Assembly: GCF_003952485.1 (NCBI RefSeq)
Contig: NZ_CP034447.1
Coordinates: 7,206,501 to 7,270,500, forward strand
Direction: 5' to 3'
DNA from: Mesorhizobium sp. M1E.F.Ca.ET.045.02.1.1
GTDB lineage: Bacteria > Pseudomonadota > Alphaproteobacteria > Rhizobiales > Rhizobiaceae
DNA length: 64,000 nucleotides
Below are positions 23,373-33,093 of this stretch, in pieces (position 1 is the stretch's first letter; the number at the start of each line of letters is the position of its first letter). The notes below the pieces were generated by a model. It was not told where the DNA came from, made no database searches, and was given only the letters and a program-made list of their open reading frames with translations. The position numbers and the translations under genes were made by a program.

Positions 23373-24415
23373 GCAGATCCGCTCCCAACGCAACGGGCCC
23401 GAGCGGGGCCGAGGCGCTGTCGGAGGGCTTCGACTTCTTCGAGCTGCTGCGCCGGCTGGAGCAGAAAGGCGGGCTGTTCGGCTATTCCGGCCAGGCCAAT
23501 CGCGAGCCGGCCCGGCTCGGCCAGCATGTGCGCCTGAGCTTTTCAGCCAGGGACGTGGTCAAATTCCAGGAGGCTGGCGAAAAGGCGCCGGCGCGGGTGA
23601 CCGTCGCCAATCTCGGTCTGCTCGGCCCTGAAGGACCCATGCCGCTGCATCTGACGCGCTGGGTGCTCGACCGGCTGTCGCAACGCTGGTTCACCGGCGC
23701 CGACGCGGAGCAGACCAGCGACACGACTTTCGTCGATTTCGTCAACATCCTCCAGCACCGGATGATAGCGCTCTACTATCGGGCCTGGGCGGACGCGCAT
23801 CCGGCGGTCCAGGTCGAACGTTCGGTCGGCGGACGCGTCCGCGCCATGCTCGAAGCCATGGCGGGGATCGGGCTTCCGGGCACCCAAGATCCTGAGCTCG
23901 ACATGGTTCGGCTGCGCCAGGCGGGATCACTCGCCAACCAGGTCGACGGCGCGGAGCGGCTGACGCTGTTCCTCGCCACGGCCTTCAAGGTGCCGGTTCA
24001 GATCAAGGAATTCGTCGCCGCCTGGATCACCATACCGGCGGCGCTGCAGAGCCGCGTTGGCAAGGCCTATGCGGCGCTCGGCCGCGGAGCCACGATCGGC
24101 CCGCGCGTTTTCAGCCGCCAGAGCCGGATCGAATTGCGCGTCGGCCCACTCAGCTTCGACGACTTCAAGTCATTCCTGCCCGGCGAACGGCGCCTCGCCG
24201 TCTTCAAGAAAGCGGTCCGCGACATGATCGGGGAAGCGCTGGATGTCGATTTACGCATTGTGCTTGCGCGCGACGCCGTGCCGCCGCCCCGTATCGGAAC
24301 CGTCCAGCTCGGCCGAACCTCCTGGCTTGCGCGCCCCGCCGAGAGGGGCGACGCCGACGATCTCAAGCTGCGCACCATCGTCGGCTGGCGGCCGGAAATG
24401 GCGGAGGTGGCCTGA
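23336..24415 (+). CDS. tssG: T6SS baseplate protein TssG (VasB)
   Basis: A 359-residue TssG. Marks of the family are FFELLRRLEQKGGLFGYSG, LGLLGPEGPMPLHLTRWVL and FVDFVNILQHRMIALYYRAW, with FSRQSRIELRVGPLSFDDF in the second half. I place the start at the ATG of MADDARQ, after GGAGGAT inside the end of tssF; the open frame extends upstream only as a shadow of tssF. TssG bridges TssF and TssK in the wedge complex. The stop overlaps the next start (TGATG). Confidence 0.95.
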   Translation: MADDARQSLPDLGRSAPNATGPSGAEALSEGFDFFELLRRLEQKGGLFGYSGQANREPARLGQHVRLSFSARDVVKFQEAGEKAPARVTVANLGLLGPEGPMPLHLTRWVLDRLSQRWFTGADAEQTSDTTFVDFVNILQHRMIALYYRAWADAHPAVQVERSVGGRVRAMLEAMAGIGLPGTQDPELDMVRLRQAGSLANQVDGAERLTLFLATAFKVPVQIKEFVAAWITIPAALQSRVGKAYAALGRGATIGPRVFSRQSRIELRVGPLSFDDFKSFLPGERRLAVFKKAVRDMIGEALDVDLRIVLARDAVPPPRIGTVQLGRTSWLARPAERGDADDLKLRTIVGWRPEMAEVA

Positions 24416-25869
24416 TGAGCCTGCTGCTGACGCTCGAACAGGGCCCACGCTCCCAGGTGGTGAGACAGACCCGGCTGGACGAGGGCGAACTGGTGATCGG
24501 CCGCAGCGCCGATGCCGGCTGGCAGATCGACGACCCCGACATGTTCGTCTCGCGCGCGCATTGCAAGATCAGCGGCGGCCGCGACGGCTACTTCGTGACC
24601 GACACCTCGAGCAGCGGGCTGTTCATCGACGATTCCGACAGCCCGCTCGGCACCGGCAGGTCGACGCGGCTGCAGAGCGGCATGCGGCTGAGGTTGGGCG
24701 ACTACGTTCTCTATGTCGAGGTTCAGCCAAACGCGAGCCAGACGTCGGTCGGTCAGGTCGCCAACCAGTCCACCCCCGCATGGGCGCCACCGCAGCCGCG
24801 GCCTTCACCCAGCATCGGCGGCGACGATTTCTTTTCGGCCAAGGTCGAGGAAGAGCCGCGGCGGCCGCGTCCGGCCGATCTGCCAGACCCGTTCGAACAG
24901 CCTGCGCCCGGCGCTTATGATCGAGCTTCGAACCAGCGCAGTTCGCCTGCCTTCGACGACCCGTTCAGCCTCGATCCGGTGGCGACGCCGGAATCCAGCG
25001 ATGCCGCGGCGCCCGGCCGGTCGGATCCGTTCGGTTTCGACGAGATGCCGTCCCGCGACAGCGCGACGGAGCCGGTGCCCACACCGGCCGACTTCGATGA
25101 CGATTTCGGGTTCGGGCCGGCTGCGGCGCCTGCCTCGGCCAACGGCGCCGATCCGGCCGGTCGTGGCGAACACCCGGCTGAAAAACCGCAGGCCGCTCAT
25201 CCCTGGGATATGCCGAGCCAAGCGGTCGAGCCTCCTCCGCCGCCGCGCCCCGCCCCTGCTCCCAAACCGCCCCGTCCGGCGCACGCGGCACCCGCTACGG
25301 AGATGGCGCTTCGTGCCGCGTTCCTGCGCGGCATGGGTGTCGAGGAAGCCGATTTCCCTGGCCGCGATCCGGTCGTCGAAATGGAGAAGTTCGGCCGCGA
25401 ATACCGGCTGATGCTGGAAGGGCTGATGCAGCTCCTGCGCAAGCGCGCCGAGGAGAAGGGAAGCGCGCGTGTCGCCCAGACGATGGTCGGAGCTTCCGAG
25501 GTCAACCCGCTCAAATTCCTGCCGACGGCCGAGGATGTCATCGTCACCATCATCTCGGAGCGCAGCCCGGGCTTTCTCTCCGGCGAGGCGGCAATCTCCG
25601 ATGCGGTGCGCGACCTCGCGCAGCACCATGTGCGGGCCTGGCGGGGCGTGCAGGCGGCGCTGCGGCGCATGATCGACCGCTTCGATCCGGCGGCGATCGA
25701 GGAAGAGCTGAAATCCAATTCCGCGATCGGCAATCTGCTTTCGGGCGGGCGCAACGCCAAGCTGTGGGAGCTTTACCAGAAACGCCATCGCGACATCGCC
25801 CAGAGCGCGGAATCGAGCTTTCTGGGCGAAATCGGCGCGGACTTCAGGGATGCTTACGAAGAGGAGTAG
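24415..25869 (+). CDS. tagH: T6SS FHA-domain protein TagH/Fha, copy 1
   Basis: A 484-residue FHA protein. The N-terminal forkhead-associated domain shows GRSADAGWQIDDPDMFVSRA followed by HCKISGG and the S-S-G turn, which bind phosphothreonine. A long Pro/Asp/Ala-rich linker covers about residues 110-295. The C-terminal TagH domain follows, with KFGREYRLMLEGLMQLLRKR and VNPLKFLPTAEDVI, as in ImpI/VasC. In other T6SS, Fha is recruited by kinase-phosphorylated partners such as TssL, so this protein should read the PpkA/PppA switch encoded at 47-50 kb. A second FHA gene is at 40460. Confidence 0.93.
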   Translation: MSLLLTLEQGPRSQVVRQTRLDEGELVIGRSADAGWQIDDPDMFVSRAHCKISGGRDGYFVTDTSSSGLFIDDSDSPLGTGRSTRLQSGMRLRLGDYVLYVEVQPNASQTSVGQVANQSTPAWAPPQPRPSPSIGGDDFFSAKVEEEPRRPRPADLPDPFEQPAPGAYDRASNQRSSPAFDDPFSLDPVATPESSDAAAPGRSDPFGFDEMPSRDSATEPVPTPADFDDDFGFGPAAAPASANGADPAGRGEHPAEKPQAAHPWDMPSQAVEPPPPPRPAPAPKPPRPAHAAPATEMALRAAFLRGMGVEEADFPGRDPVVEMEKFGREYRLMLEGLMQLLRKRAEEKGSARVAQTMVGASEVNPLKFLPTAEDVIVTIISERSPGFLSGEAAISDAVRDLAQHHVRAWRGVQAALRRMIDRFDPAAIEEELKSNSAIGNLLSGGRNAKLWELYQKRHRDIAQSAESSFLGEIGADFRDAYEEE

Positions 25870-25872
25870 GAC

Positions 25873-26325
25873 ATGATCGACAGACGCGAATTCATCGTTG
25901 CCCTCGGCGCGACGGGGCTGCTTGCGGCTTGCCAGAGCGGCCCGCCGAAACCATCGGTTATCTCGGTCAATGTGAGCGGTGGCGCCGGCATGAATCCGGG
26001 ACCGGGCGGCGGCGACAGGCCGGTGACCGTGCTGGTGATGCGGCTCGCCAGCACCGGAAAGTTCAATTCGGCCGACTATTTTGCGCTGCAGGGCGACGCG
26101 GGCTCGGCGCTCGGCGCCGATCTCATCGGCTCCGACTCAATCTCCGTCGCGCCGGGAAAGACCGCGGCCAAGACCATCACGGTCGAGCCGAACGCGACGG
26201 CGCTCGGCTTCGTCGCGCTGATCCGCGAACCTGGCGGCAGGAACTGGCGTACGACCAAGTCCGTGTCACCGGGGTCGAAATTCACCATCAATGTCAGCCT
26301 CGGCAGCGGCGGTATTTCCGCCTGA
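25873..26325 (+). CDS. tssJ: T6SS outer-membrane lipoprotein TssJ
   Basis: A 150-residue lipoprotein. The N-terminus MIDRREFIVALGATGLLAAC carries a lipobox LAAC; the DRREF segment resembles a twin-arginine signal. The mature part is a small beta-sandwich typical of TssJ, with RPVTVLVMRLASTGKFNSAD and LGADLIGSD. TssJ anchors the TssL/TssM membrane complex to the outer membrane by binding the TssM periplasmic tip. It is placed between tagH and tssK, and only one TssJ is present although there are two TssM genes. Confidence 0.9.
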   Translation: MIDRREFIVALGATGLLAACQSGPPKPSVISVNVSGGAGMNPGPGGGDRPVTVLVMRLASTGKFNSADYFALQGDAGSALGADLIGSDSISVAPGKTAAKTITVEPNATALGFVALIREPGGRNWRTTKSVSPGSKFTINVSLGSGGISA

Positions 26326-26362
26326 CGGCCAGACAACAGGTAGCAGTGCAGAGAGCAGCAGC

Positions 26363-27697
26363 ATGAGCGACGCAAACAGGGTGCTGTGGTCCGAGGGGCT
26401 CTTCTTGAGGACCCAGCACTTCCAGCAGCAGGACCGGTTCTTCGAGGCGATGGTGCGCGGCACATTGCAGGCCGGCCAGCTCCACACGTTCGGCTTCCAG
26501 CAGCTGACGCTCGATCAGTCGCTGCTCGAGGCAGGCCAGATCTCGATCGTGTCCGCCCGGGGCATTTTCCCGGACGGCACGCCCTTCTCCATCCCGGAGC
26601 TGATGGACGCTCCGAAGCCGCTGCCGGTGACGGCCGACACCGGCGCCGGGCCGGTGCTGGTCGCCCTGCCGCTCGAGCCGCCCGGCGGCGTCGGTTTCGA
26701 CCCGGCGCACGCGGCGTCGACCGGCGCGCGCTATCACGGCAAGATCGTTTCGGTGCGCGATGCCGTCCAGGGCGGCTCCGACCCTGAAGAGATCGAGATC
26801 GCGCGGCCGCAGGCGGTGCTGCTCGCACCCGGCAAATCGGTCGGCGGCTACACCGCGCTGCCGATCGCCGACATCAAAGGTGTTCGCGCCGACGGCGGCG
26901 TTTCGCTCGACGAGAGCTTCCTGCCGCCGACGCTGATCACCGGCGCGGTCGCCTGGTACCGGCAATTGCTGCAGGAAGTCGTCACCGGCCTCGACCAGAT
27001 CGCCGAGGCGCATGGCAAGATGGTGATGGGCGGCCCCGGCCGCAGCGTCGAGGACCTCCTGATGCTGCATCTCGCCAATGCGGCGCGGCCGCGGCTCGCG
27101 CACATGCTGGCGCAGGACGTCTTCCATCCGGCCGAGCTTTATCTCGAGCTTGCCGGGCTGGCCGGCGAAATGGCGACCTACGGTTCCAGCGCGCGCCGGC
27201 TTGGCGAGTTGCCTGCCTACGATCACATGGCGCCCGGGCCGGCCTATATGGCGCTTGCCGACGCCTTGCGCTCGCTGATCCTGAGCCTGCGCTACATCGA
27301 GCCGAAATCGCGCGCGCTGCCGGTCATGCGGCACGCGACCAATGTCTGGAAGGTGCGCATCGACAATCCGAAGCTTCTGGTCGCCAGCCGCATCGTCATC
27401 CGCGTCGGCTCGGAGTTGTCGGAGGACGCGCTGCGCAAGATCTTCGTCAACCAGGCAACCGTGGGGTCGGCCGACCAGTTCGAGGGGCTGTGGAAGTCGC
27501 GCCTGCCCGGCATTCCGCTGAAGCCCCTGCACTCGCAGCCGCGCGAGATCCCCTATGACGGCGACCGGCTGTGCCTGGAACTGGATCAGAAGAGCGAGCA
27601 TTGGGCTTCGCTGCTCGACGCCCCCGGTTTCGTCATCGGCGTTTCCGGTGTCCTGCCGAGCGAGCCGCAGGTCGACTGCTATTCGGTGAACAGGTGA
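26363..27697 (+). CDS. tssK: T6SS baseplate-membrane linker TssK
   Basis: A 444-residue TssK. The N-terminus VLWSEGLFLRTQHFQQQDRF is the best family mark; KPLPVTADTGAGPVLVALPL lies in the shoulder region and the C-terminal part contains LPAYDHMAPGPAYMALADAL and WASLLDAPGFVIGVSG. TssK connects the wedge to the cytoplasmic parts of TssL and TssM. I start at the ATG of MSDANRVLW rather than an earlier in-frame codon that overlaps tssJ. The ribosome binding site is weak (GAGAG). Confidence 0.95.
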   Translation: MSDANRVLWSEGLFLRTQHFQQQDRFFEAMVRGTLQAGQLHTFGFQQLTLDQSLLEAGQISIVSARGIFPDGTPFSIPELMDAPKPLPVTADTGAGPVLVALPLEPPGGVGFDPAHAASTGARYHGKIVSVRDAVQGGSDPEEIEIARPQAVLLAPGKSVGGYTALPIADIKGVRADGGVSLDESFLPPTLITGAVAWYRQLLQEVVTGLDQIAEAHGKMVMGGPGRSVEDLLMLHLANAARPRLAHMLAQDVFHPAELYLELAGLAGEMATYGSSARRLGELPAYDHMAPGPAYMALADALRSLILSLRYIEPKSRALPVMRHATNVWKVRIDNPKLLVASRIVIRVGSELSEDALRKIFVNQATVGSADQFEGLWKSRLPGIPLKPLHSQPREIPYDGDRLCLELDQKSEHWASLLDAPGFVIGVSGVLPSEPQVDCYSVNR

Positions 27698-27701
27698 GGC
27701 C

Positions 27702-29030
27702 ATGAGCCGGGATGATCCCTTCGGACTGTCGGAGGATCGCGAGCGCACGCGCATCAGGCTGACCGGCGCGTCGCCGCGGCCAATGGCACCGCTCACGCCG
27801 GGCGCGCCGGTGAAGCGGGCGCGCGCGCACCCCAATACGCTGATCAACACATTCGCGCCGCTGCTCGAATTCGCGCCGGAGCTTGAAAGCGCGCTGGCGC
27901 CCGAGAACCCGGAGGTGCTGCGCACGCGCCTGCTCGACGAATTGGTCCGGGCGCGCGATGCCGCGATGGCGGCGGGATCCTCGCTGGAGCGGGCCGACCA
28001 GGCCGCCTGGGCGGTGGCGGCGCTGCTCGACGATCTTGCGCTCAACACGCCCTGGGGCGGCGCCAGCGCATGGCCGCGCCAGCCGCTGGTGGTCATGCTG
28101 CGCGGCGACGTCGACGCCGGCACGCAGTTCTTCTCGCGTCTCGACGAACTGGAGCGGCATCCGAACCGCGACCGCGAAATGCTGGAGCTGCAATATTACT
28201 GCCTGGCTCTCGGCTTCCGCGGCAAATATCGCGTGCCCGGCCGCGCCGGCGACCGCTCGCTCAACGCCGTCCGCGTCGCGGCGGCGCGCTTCCTGCGCAA
28301 CGCCGACGCCGAAGACGCGCCGCTGTCGCCGCATTGGAAGGGCGTGACCGCCTCCGACGAGCCGCAGCGCTTCATCGTGCCGATCTGGGTGATGGCGCTG
28401 GCGGCCGTGGTCATTGCCGCCGCAACCCATATCGGCCTTTCGATGGGGCTGAGCAGCCAGGCGGTCGAGCTCTCCGCTCTGGTCCGCGCGCTGCCGCCGC
28501 CGCAGCGCGCGGATGTCGCGCGCGCCGCGCCCAAACCCGACGCTCCCGAACCCGAGCCGCCGCAGCCGGTCGATTTCGCGTTGCTGCCGGAATTCAAGGC
28601 CGAGGCGCCGGACAGCCTCAAGGGAGCGCTGAGCGGCACGGAGAGCGTGTCACTGGCCAAGCTGGTCATCCAGTCTTCCAACCCCGAGCTGTTCCAGTCG
28701 TCGCGGCCAACGCTCACACAAGGCTACGAGCCGCTGGTCGAGTCGATCGCCAAGGTGATCCTCGCCAATCAGGAGCTGATCGGTAACATCACCGTCGTCG
28801 GCCATACCGACAATGTGCGCCTGCAAAGGTCGAATCCGCTTTCGACCAACCAGCGGCTGTCGGAAGCGCGCGCCGAAACCATCGCCACCCTCCTGGTGCA
28901 GGCCGGCGTGCCGCAGGAGCGCATCCATTCCGAAGGCCGCGCGGAAACCGATCCGGTCGCCGACAATTCGACGCGCGAGGGCCGGGCGCTCAACCGGCGC
29001 GTCGAGGTGCTGGTTGAGAAGAGGCTGTGA
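27702..29030 (+). CDS. tssL: T6SS membrane complex TssL (DotU/IcmH) with OmpA domain, copy 1
   Basis: A 442-residue evolved TssL. The cytoplasmic DotU domain spans about residues 45-200 (HPNTLINTFAPLLEFAPELE, LNTPWGGASAWPRQPLVVML, LELQYYCLALGFRGKYRVPG). One membrane segment sits near residues 223-248 (WVMALAAVVIAAATHIGLS), and a periplasmic OmpA-like peptidoglycan-binding domain fills the C-terminus (VVGHTDNVRLQRSNPLSTNQ, ALNRRVEVLVE). In Agrobacterium the equivalent TssL is phosphorylated by PpkA and then binds Fha; the N-terminal Thr-rich region here could serve likewise. Overlaps tssM by one base. Confidence 0.95.
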   Translation: MSRDDPFGLSEDRERTRIRLTGASPRPMAPLTPGAPVKRARAHPNTLINTFAPLLEFAPELESALAPENPEVLRTRLLDELVRARDAAMAAGSSLERADQAAWAVAALLDDLALNTPWGGASAWPRQPLVVMLRGDVDAGTQFFSRLDELERHPNRDREMLELQYYCLALGFRGKYRVPGRAGDRSLNAVRVAAARFLRNADAEDAPLSPHWKGVTASDEPQRFIVPIWVMALAAVVIAAATHIGLSMGLSSQAVELSALVRALPPPQRADVARAAPKPDAPEPEPPQPVDFALLPEFKAEAPDSLKGALSGTESVSLAKLVIQSSNPELFQSSRPTLTQGYEPLVESIAKVILANQELIGNITVVGHTDNVRLQRSNPLSTNQRLSEARAETIATLLVQAGVPQERIHSEGRAETDPVADNSTREGRALNRRVEVLVEKRL

Positions 29031-32000
29031 TGTTCATCCTGCGCTTCCTCTGGGCCGTTCTGACCTCACGCTTCCTTTGGACGCTGATCGGCATCGCGCT
29101 GTTGTCGCTGCTGATCTGGGTGTTCGGCCCGATCGTTCAGGTCGGCCCCTATGCACCGTTCGAATCCGACAATGTGCGCATCGCCATCATCGCCGGACTG
29201 ATCATCCTGTGGCTGATCTGGGTGATCGTCGCCCAGCGTCGCGCGATCCGCGCCAATCGCATGTTCGTCGCCGAGATCGCGGCACCCGTGCAGGAAAAGC
29301 AGCTCACCCCCGGCGAGGAGAGCGTCGCCGCGGTCGGCGCCAAGTTCGGCGAGGTCATGGCCGAGCTCAAGCGGCGCAAGCTCGGCGGCCGCAGGTTCCT
29401 GCGCGAGATGCCGTGGTATGTGATCGTCGGTCCGCCGGCCACCGGCAAGACGACAGCGCTGCGCCAGTCTGGCCTCAGCTTCCCGATCGACCTGACCGAT
29501 GACCTGCAAGGCGTCGGCGGCACGCGCAATTGCGACTGGTTCTTCTCGGAGACAGCGGTGCTGATCGACACCGCCGGCCGCTACGTGCAGCAGGAGAGCC
29601 AGCCCGATGTCGACGCCACCGAATGGCTTGGCTTCCTCGACCTGCTTAAGAAGCATCGGGGCCGTCGCGCGCTCAATGGCGTCATCGTCACGCTGTCGAT
29701 CGATGCGCTCTCGGAAGGCGACGAAGCCATCAAGGCGCATGGCCGCAAGATCCGCCGCCGGCTGGCGGAGCTGAACGACCGTCTCGAAATCCGCCTTCCC
29801 GTCTATCTGATGCTGACCAAGGCCGACCTGATCAAGGGGTTCGAAGCCTTCTTCGGCGGCTTGTCGACCACCGCGCGCGAGCAGGTCTGGGGAACGACCT
29901 TCCCCCTCGACGTGCGCGTCGACGCCAAGGCAATAGAAAACGAGCTCGCCGCGCTCGCCACGGAGCTGGAGCGGCGGCTGGTGCCTCGGCTCGAGGACGA
30001 GGACAAGCTTGGCGCGCGCGCCGAGATCTTCCGCTTCCCGGCCCAGCTCGCCAGCCTTTCCGAGCCGATCCAGGTGCTGATCGAGGCGATGTTCGGCGAA
30101 AGCCGTTACGAGGAAGCCGCCTGGCTGCGCGGCCTCTACCTAACATCGGCGACCCAGGAAGGCGCGCCCATCGACCGGCTGACCGCGGCGTTGTCCTCCT
30201 CCTTCGGGCTGCCGCCACGCCGCGCCATGCTTTCGCCACGCGTCGAGAAGCGCAGCTTCTTCCTGCGGAATCTTTTGACCGAAGTCATCTTCAAGGAAGC
30301 CGGCCTCGGCACGTTCGATCCGCTGGCGCAGCGCCGCCGCGCCTGGATCTGGCGCGGCGCGGCCACTGCCTGCGCGCTCGTGGCCCTGCTCGCCGGCGGA
30401 CTGTTCACCTGGTCCTATCTCGACAACCGCAATGCCATCACCGAGCAGGCCGGCCAGTTCGAGGCGCTGCAGGCGCCGCTGACCGACGTTTCCGCCGCGC
30501 CGGCATCCGTGGAGCAGCCGACGATGGATGGAGCGCTGGCCGCGATGGATGCGATCGCAACGGCCCGCACCGCGCCGCCGGACGCACCCCACAACCTGCT
30601 TGGCCCGACCGCCTCGGCGGAGCTCGTGCGCGCCCAGACCGACACTTACGACCATGCGCTGCGCAACGTGCTCGAGCCACATATGGTGGCGCTGCTCGAG
30701 GCCACGATGTGGCGGCAGATCCGCGATCCGGATTTCATGCTCGGGGCGCTCAAGACCTATCGCATGATGACGGGCCTGTCGCAGATGGACACCGACTTCG
30801 CCCAGAACTGGTGGGCGAACAGCCTGCCGGAATTCGCGCCTGCCCCGCCCTTCCCCACGGCGGACGCCGAAGAGCATCAGCTTGCCGCGATCCGACGCAT
30901 GGCGGTCGACGACAGCTATATCGCCCCCGACAAGGAACTGGTGGCAGAGGCGCTGAAAACGGTGTGCACGATCTCACTGCCGGAGCGTGCCTACAAGCAG
31001 CTTCTCGCCGACTCCGAAGTGGCGGCCGTCAAGGAATGGGTGCCCGCCAATTTTGCCGGACCGAACGGCGCCAAGGTGTTCGCGCGCCGCTCCGACAAGA
31101 CGCTGCGCGTCGGCGTTGCCGGAGCCTTCACCTATGCCGGCTTCCATGACGCCGTTCTCGACCGGGTCGAGGATGTGGCGGCGCAGGCGGCACTCGATCG
31201 GGCGGTGTTCGCCGGCGGCTGTTCGGAGAACTCCGAAACCTCGGTCTCGGCGCTCTCCGAAGACATTCTGAAACTCTACTACGACGATTATATCGCGCAG
31301 TGGGACAGTTTCCTGCGCGACATGCGGCTGGCGCCGCTGAGCGACCTCAACGTCGCCAGCGAGAACCTCAAGGACCTTTCAAGCGCCGATTCCGCGTTGA
31401 AGCGGCTTTTGAAGGCGGTGGTCCAGGAGACTGACCTGACCCGATCCGACGAAGCGCCGGCCGACGACAAGGGCGGCGCCGCGAAGACCGGCTCGAAGCT
31501 CTTGAGCAAGCTCGGCAAGCTGGGCAAGGTGGTGAAGACGGGAGCGAAATTGCTGCCCCGCGCGGGCTCGGCCGATCAGGTCGACATGACCGGCAGCCTG
31601 GTGGCCGCGCACTTCAAGCCGCTCAAAGGCACGATCGCCGAGGTCGACGGCCAGCCGCCGGCGCTCGACGCGGCCGTGGTGGCGCTGACGGCGCTGTCCA
31701 ACGTCTTGCAGACAGTGACCGCCAATCCCAACCCGCAGGACGCCATCAAGAAGCAGGGCGGCCTCGCCGAACTGACGGGCGCGGTCGCAAGACAGGCGCA
31801 AATCCTGCCCTCCCCGATCAACGACTGGCTGGGCGGGATTGCCGGCGATACAAGCGGCCTCTCGCAAAAGGCCGTCACCAATGAGCTCAACGCCATCTGG
31901 CGCGCGGACATCCTGCCCTTCTGCCAGGCCGCGCTCAACAACCGCTATCCCTTCAGTCCCGACAGCGCGGTCGACGTCAATGTGCGCGATTTCCAGCGCC

Positions 32001-32569
32001 TGTTCGGGCCGACCGGGCTGATAGACGCCTTCATCAACGATCATCTGATCAACTATGTCGACACCGCAAGCGAGCCCTGGAAATGGCGGGCGGATTTCGG
32101 CCTCGATCCGGCGGCGCTGGCGGCGTTCGAACAGGCAAGGCACATCCGCGACGACCTGTTTCCCGGCGGCACCGGCCCGGTCATGAACTTCACGCTGGAG
32201 CCGAAGGACCTGTCGCCCAACGTGGCGCGCGTGACGCTCAACCTAGATGGCCAAAACCTCGTCTACTACAACAACGCGACAAGGCCGCAGCCGATGACCT
32301 GGCCGGGCAAGGACGGGACCGGCGTGATCTCGCTCGCCTTCCAGCCGGTCGACGGCTCGCCCGAGGTGATGCTCAACGAGACCGGCAGTTGGGCATGGCT
32401 GAGGATGCTGCGCGGCGGCAAGTTCAACGGAACCAAGCTCACCGACGTCTACAGCCTGAGGCTCGGCACGAAAGGCATGTATGCCGATTTCGAGCTCAAG
32501 GCGGCCAGCGTCGAGAACCCGTACACGCTCGAAATGTTCAAGAAGTTCACATGTCCACCGCAGATATGA
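29030..32569 (+). CDS. tssM: T6SS membrane complex TssM (IcmF), copy 1
   Basis: A TssM of about 1179 residues. Two N-terminal membrane helices (residues about 14-38 and 52-70) precede the cytoplasmic ATPase-like domain with Walker A GPPATGKT near residue 135-142 and LIDTAGRYV; a third helix is near residue 445 (WRGAATACALVALLAGGLFT). The large periplasmic part ends with the family tail GSWAWLRMLRGGKFNGTK. I use the ATG one base into the tssL stop (TGATG); a GTG one codon earlier is also possible. It forms the trans-envelope channel with TssL and TssJ. Confidence 0.95.
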   Translation: MFILRFLWAVLTSRFLWTLIGIALLSLLIWVFGPIVQVGPYAPFESDNVRIAIIAGLIILWLIWVIVAQRRAIRANRMFVAEIAAPVQEKQLTPGEESVAAVGAKFGEVMAELKRRKLGGRRFLREMPWYVIVGPPATGKTTALRQSGLSFPIDLTDDLQGVGGTRNCDWFFSETAVLIDTAGRYVQQESQPDVDATEWLGFLDLLKKHRGRRALNGVIVTLSIDALSEGDEAIKAHGRKIRRRLAELNDRLEIRLPVYLMLTKADLIKGFEAFFGGLSTTAREQVWGTTFPLDVRVDAKAIENELAALATELERRLVPRLEDEDKLGARAEIFRFPAQLASLSEPIQVLIEAMFGESRYEEAAWLRGLYLTSATQEGAPIDRLTAALSSSFGLPPRRAMLSPRVEKRSFFLRNLLTEVIFKEAGLGTFDPLAQRRRAWIWRGAATACALVALLAGGLFTWSYLDNRNAITEQAGQFEALQAPLTDVSAAPASVEQPTMDGALAAMDAIATARTAPPDAPHNLLGPTASAELVRAQTDTYDHALRNVLEPHMVALLEATMWRQIRDPDFMLGALKTYRMMTGLSQMDTDFAQNWWANSLPEFAPAPPFPTADAEEHQLAAIRRMAVDDSYIAPDKELVAEALKTVCTISLPERAYKQLLADSEVAAVKEWVPANFAGPNGAKVFARRSDKTLRVGVAGAFTYAGFHDAVLDRVEDVAAQAALDRAVFAGGCSENSETSVSALSEDILKLYYDDYIAQWDSFLRDMRLAPLSDLNVASENLKDLSSADSALKRLLKAVVQETDLTRSDEAPADDKGGAAKTGSKLLSKLGKLGKVVKTGAKLLPRAGSADQVDMTGSLVAAHFKPLKGTIAEVDGQPPALDAAVVALTALSNVLQTVTANPNPQDAIKKQGGLAELTGAVARQAQILPSPINDWLGGIAGDTSGLSQKAVTNELNAIWRADILPFCQAALNNRYPFSPDSAVDVNVRDFQRLFGPTGLIDAFINDHLINYVDTASEPWKWRADFGLDPAALAAFEQARHIRDDLFPGGTGPVMNFTLEPKDLSPNVARVTLNLDGQNLVYYNNATRPQPMTWPGKDGTGVISLAFQPVDGSPEVMLNETGSWAWLRMLRGGKFNGTKLTDVYSLRLGTKGMYADFELKAASVENPYTLEMFKKFTCPPQI

Positions 32570-33093
32570 ATATACCCGGCTTCTACGGCAAGATGCCCGC
32601 CACCGGCGATTTCGTGACGCGGCGGCTGCCGGCGGATTTCGTGCGCGTCTGGGACCGCTGGCTGGCGCAGCATGTCGTGCCGCTGTTCGGGCTCGAAGCC
32701 TGGCCGACGGATACCGCCTTGCGCTTCGTGGCCGGCCCGGCCTCCTTCGGCGCATCGATGGGTATCGTCGTGCAGAGCGCCGACCGGGTGGGGCGGCAGT
32801 TCCCGCTGAGCATCGTCGCGCGGCTTGCCGAGGCGCCTCTCAAGCTGGCCTATGCCGATGCGTGGTTCGAAGGCGTCGAGAATGCGGCGCTTGCCGCGCA
32901 ACGGGGTGAACTGACGCCAGATGAATTGGATTCGGCGCTGGCCGCCCTGCCCGCGCCGCCCATCGACGAGGATGGCGATGTCATAGACGACCTCGTCATG
33001 TGGACCGCGCGCACGGATATTTTCGACGTCGATCCGCAGGCGCCGCAGCCGGCGCTGGAGCGGATCTTCGCCGCGAGTTGGGAGACGAGCTGA
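32551..33093 (+). CDS. tagF: T6SS-associated protein TagF (ImpM)
   Basis: A 180-residue TagF. The N-terminal signature GFYGKMPATGDFVTRRLPAD and WDRWLAQHVVPLFG, then GIVVQSADRVGRQFPLSIVA, is diagnostic. It overlaps the end of tssM by 19 bases. In some species TagF is a post-translational repressor of assembly and may be fused to the PppA phosphatase; here it stands alone and PppA is encoded at 47 kb. Its stop overlaps the next start as TGATG. Confidence 0.92.
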   Translation: MSTADMNIPGFYGKMPATGDFVTRRLPADFVRVWDRWLAQHVVPLFGLEAWPTDTALRFVAGPASFGASMGIVVQSADRVGRQFPLSIVARLAEAPLKLAYADAWFEGVENAALAAQRGELTPDELDSALAALPAPPIDEDGDVIDDLVMWTARTDIFDVDPQAPQPALERIFAASWETS

